Assembly: GCA_025359705.1 (NCBI GenBank)
Contig: JANYFS010000551.1
Coordinates: forward strand, 1 to 6,070
DNA: 6,070 nt
Direction of reading: 5' to 3'
DNA from: Deinococcales bacterium
Lineage (GTDB): Bacteria; Deinococcota; Deinococci; Deinococcales; Deinococcaceae
Position numbers and translations under genes: made by a program. Each line of letters opens with the position of its first letter. The stretch's first letter is position 1. Positions 5,695 through 6,070 of the stretch are shown piece after piece. Below the pieces are notes generated by a model, which was not told the origin of the DNA, made no database searches, and saw only the letters and a list, made by a program, of their open reading frames with translations.

Positions 5695-6070
5695 TTAACC
5701 TTTGACTGCGCCCGCAGCCAAACCAGCAATCAAGTTCCTCGAGGTAAAGGCAAAGATCACAAGTAGAGGGATGACTGCAATACAGATACCCACCATCATC
5801 GCACCCGTTTCGATAGTGCTAGTTCCCTGCAAACTACGCAACGCCAAAGGTAAAGTAAACGTTTCACTTCCCTTTAAGATGATGGTGGGGCCAATAAAAT
5901 TATTCCACTGCGTAATAAAAGTAGTTAGAGCCAAAGTTGCACTGGCAGGCCCCAGCAGTGGAATAATAATACGAATAAAAACACCAATCTCACTGGAACC
6001 ATCAATTCGAGCTGCTTCAACCAACTCTTTGGGTATAGCCGTAGTCATATATTGGCGCATCAAGAAAATG
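5695..6070 (-). CDS. Carbohydrate ABC transporter permease, MalG type (C-terminal part)
   Basis: About 125 C-terminal residues are visible; the gene enters from beyond 6070, and the open frame runs through the window edge, so no start is called. The family is a membrane subunit of binding-protein-dependent sugar importers (CUT1). The EAA loop that docks on the ATPase is clear: IPKELVEAARIDG with EAA---G at about 6018-5998, followed by IRIIIPLLGP. Two hydrophobic membrane segments follow (TLALTTFITQWNNFIG; GICIAVIPLLVIFAF), and the end GLAAGAVKG is typical of MalG-like subunits. A MalF-like partner and a solute-binding protein are expected upstream; the substrate cannot be read here, though the neighbouring beta-glucosidase suggests beta-linked oligosaccharides. 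GC is about 44%, clearly below fadA and the beta-glucosidase, and only one CTCGAG copy is present. Confidence 0.9.
   Translation of the reverse strand, partial: IFLMRQYMTTAIPKELVEAARIDGSSEIGVFIRIIIPLLGPASATLALTTFITQWNNFIGPTIILKGSETFTLPLALRSLQGTSTIETGAMMVGICIAVIPLLVIFAFTSRNLIAGLAAGAVKG

Larger units (their letters stand above)
35..5743. repeat. Highly iterated palindrome CTCGAG, 48 copies
   Basis: Counted by eye, CTCGAG starts at 35, 218, 297, 400, 668, 731, 802, 908, 949, 1262, 1352, 1400, 1454, 1643, 1702, 1865, 2353, 2373, 2456, 2649, 2678, 2778, 3099, 3243, 3309, 3339, 3496, 3721, 3742, 3822, 4058, 4078, 4152, 4287, 4315, 4632, 4729, 4992, 5040, 5097, 5130, 5241, 5346, 5361, 5566, 5616, 5639 and 5738. 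Chance predicts about 1.5-2. Thirty-nine are in genes and nine in spacers (about one per 137 and one per 81 bp). Flanking bases vary, so the unit is the bare hexamer. Other 6-bp palindromes I looked for (GAATTC, AGATCT, GCTAGC, CTGCAG, CATATG, CCATGG) seem to occur about once each. Confidence 0.95.

Noticed and set aside
35..5743. CTCGAG copies as XhoI cloning linkers or assembly artefacts
   Set aside because: They are read in frame inside conserved motifs of intact enzymes in three phases, and no vector sequence flanks them.
35..5743. CRISPR array or dispersed mobile repeat
   Set aside because: The unit is only 6 bp, spacing is irregular, flanks are not conserved, and most copies are inside genes.
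5460..5766. Small open frames on both strands between the glucosidase and permease genes
   Set aside because: They lack ribosome sites and protein-like composition, and overlap the terminator, promoter and the permease end.

Overview
This 6,070-bp window is bacterial chromosomal DNA, judged by tightly packed genes with Shine-Dalgarno sites, sigma70-like promoters and rho-independent terminators. Three complete genes and two partial ones are supported. Local GC runs from about 25% in the spacer near 130 to about 70% inside fadA. The fadN-type beta-oxidation genes and the thiolase sequence would fit a Thermus/Meiothermus/Deinococcus-like bacterium, or another lineage with Bacillus-type fadNA genes. 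This placement is inference from remembered family sequences; no ribosomal or marker gene is present.

Layout. Positions 1-71 (+) hold the last codons of a probable signal peptidase I gene (lepB). Positions 72-418 have no protein gene but are not empty. They contain a GC-rich island that folds on the minus strand into a closed, multi-hairpin RNA ending in a terminator-like hairpin plus U-tract (candidate ncRNA, about 360 to 186), and the probable fad promoter. Positions 419-2773 (+) encode FadN, a fused 3-hydroxyacyl-CoA dehydrogenase/enoyl-CoA hydratase. Positions 2830-4002 (+) encode FadA, the thiolase. A perfect 13-bp inverted repeat at 4018-4049 then acts as a bidirectional terminator between fadA and the convergent gene. 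Positions 4098-5459 (-) encode a glycoside hydrolase family 1 beta-glucosidase. Positions 5460-5694 carry its promoter, a palindromic candidate operator and the terminator of the gene upstream. Positions 5695-6070 (-) are the C-terminal part of a CUT1-family sugar ABC transporter permease that runs off the window.

How the genes work together. FadN and FadA form one transcription unit covering hydration, dehydrogenation and thiolysis of acyl-CoA; the acyl-CoA dehydrogenase and ligase must lie elsewhere. The permease and the cytoplasmic beta-glucosidase look like a sugar-use module: the transporter imports a beta-linked oligosaccharide and the enzyme splits it inside the cell. The 235-bp gap with a terminator and a new promoter suggests the glucosidase has its own transcription start.

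The most striking signal is the 6-bp palindrome CTCGAG. I count 48 copies, about one per 126 bp, against roughly 1.5-2 expected. They lie in every gene and every spacer, in all three codon phases. This is a highly iterated palindrome comparable in kind to cyanobacterial HIP1, and is the best candidate here for an undescribed genome-wide system.
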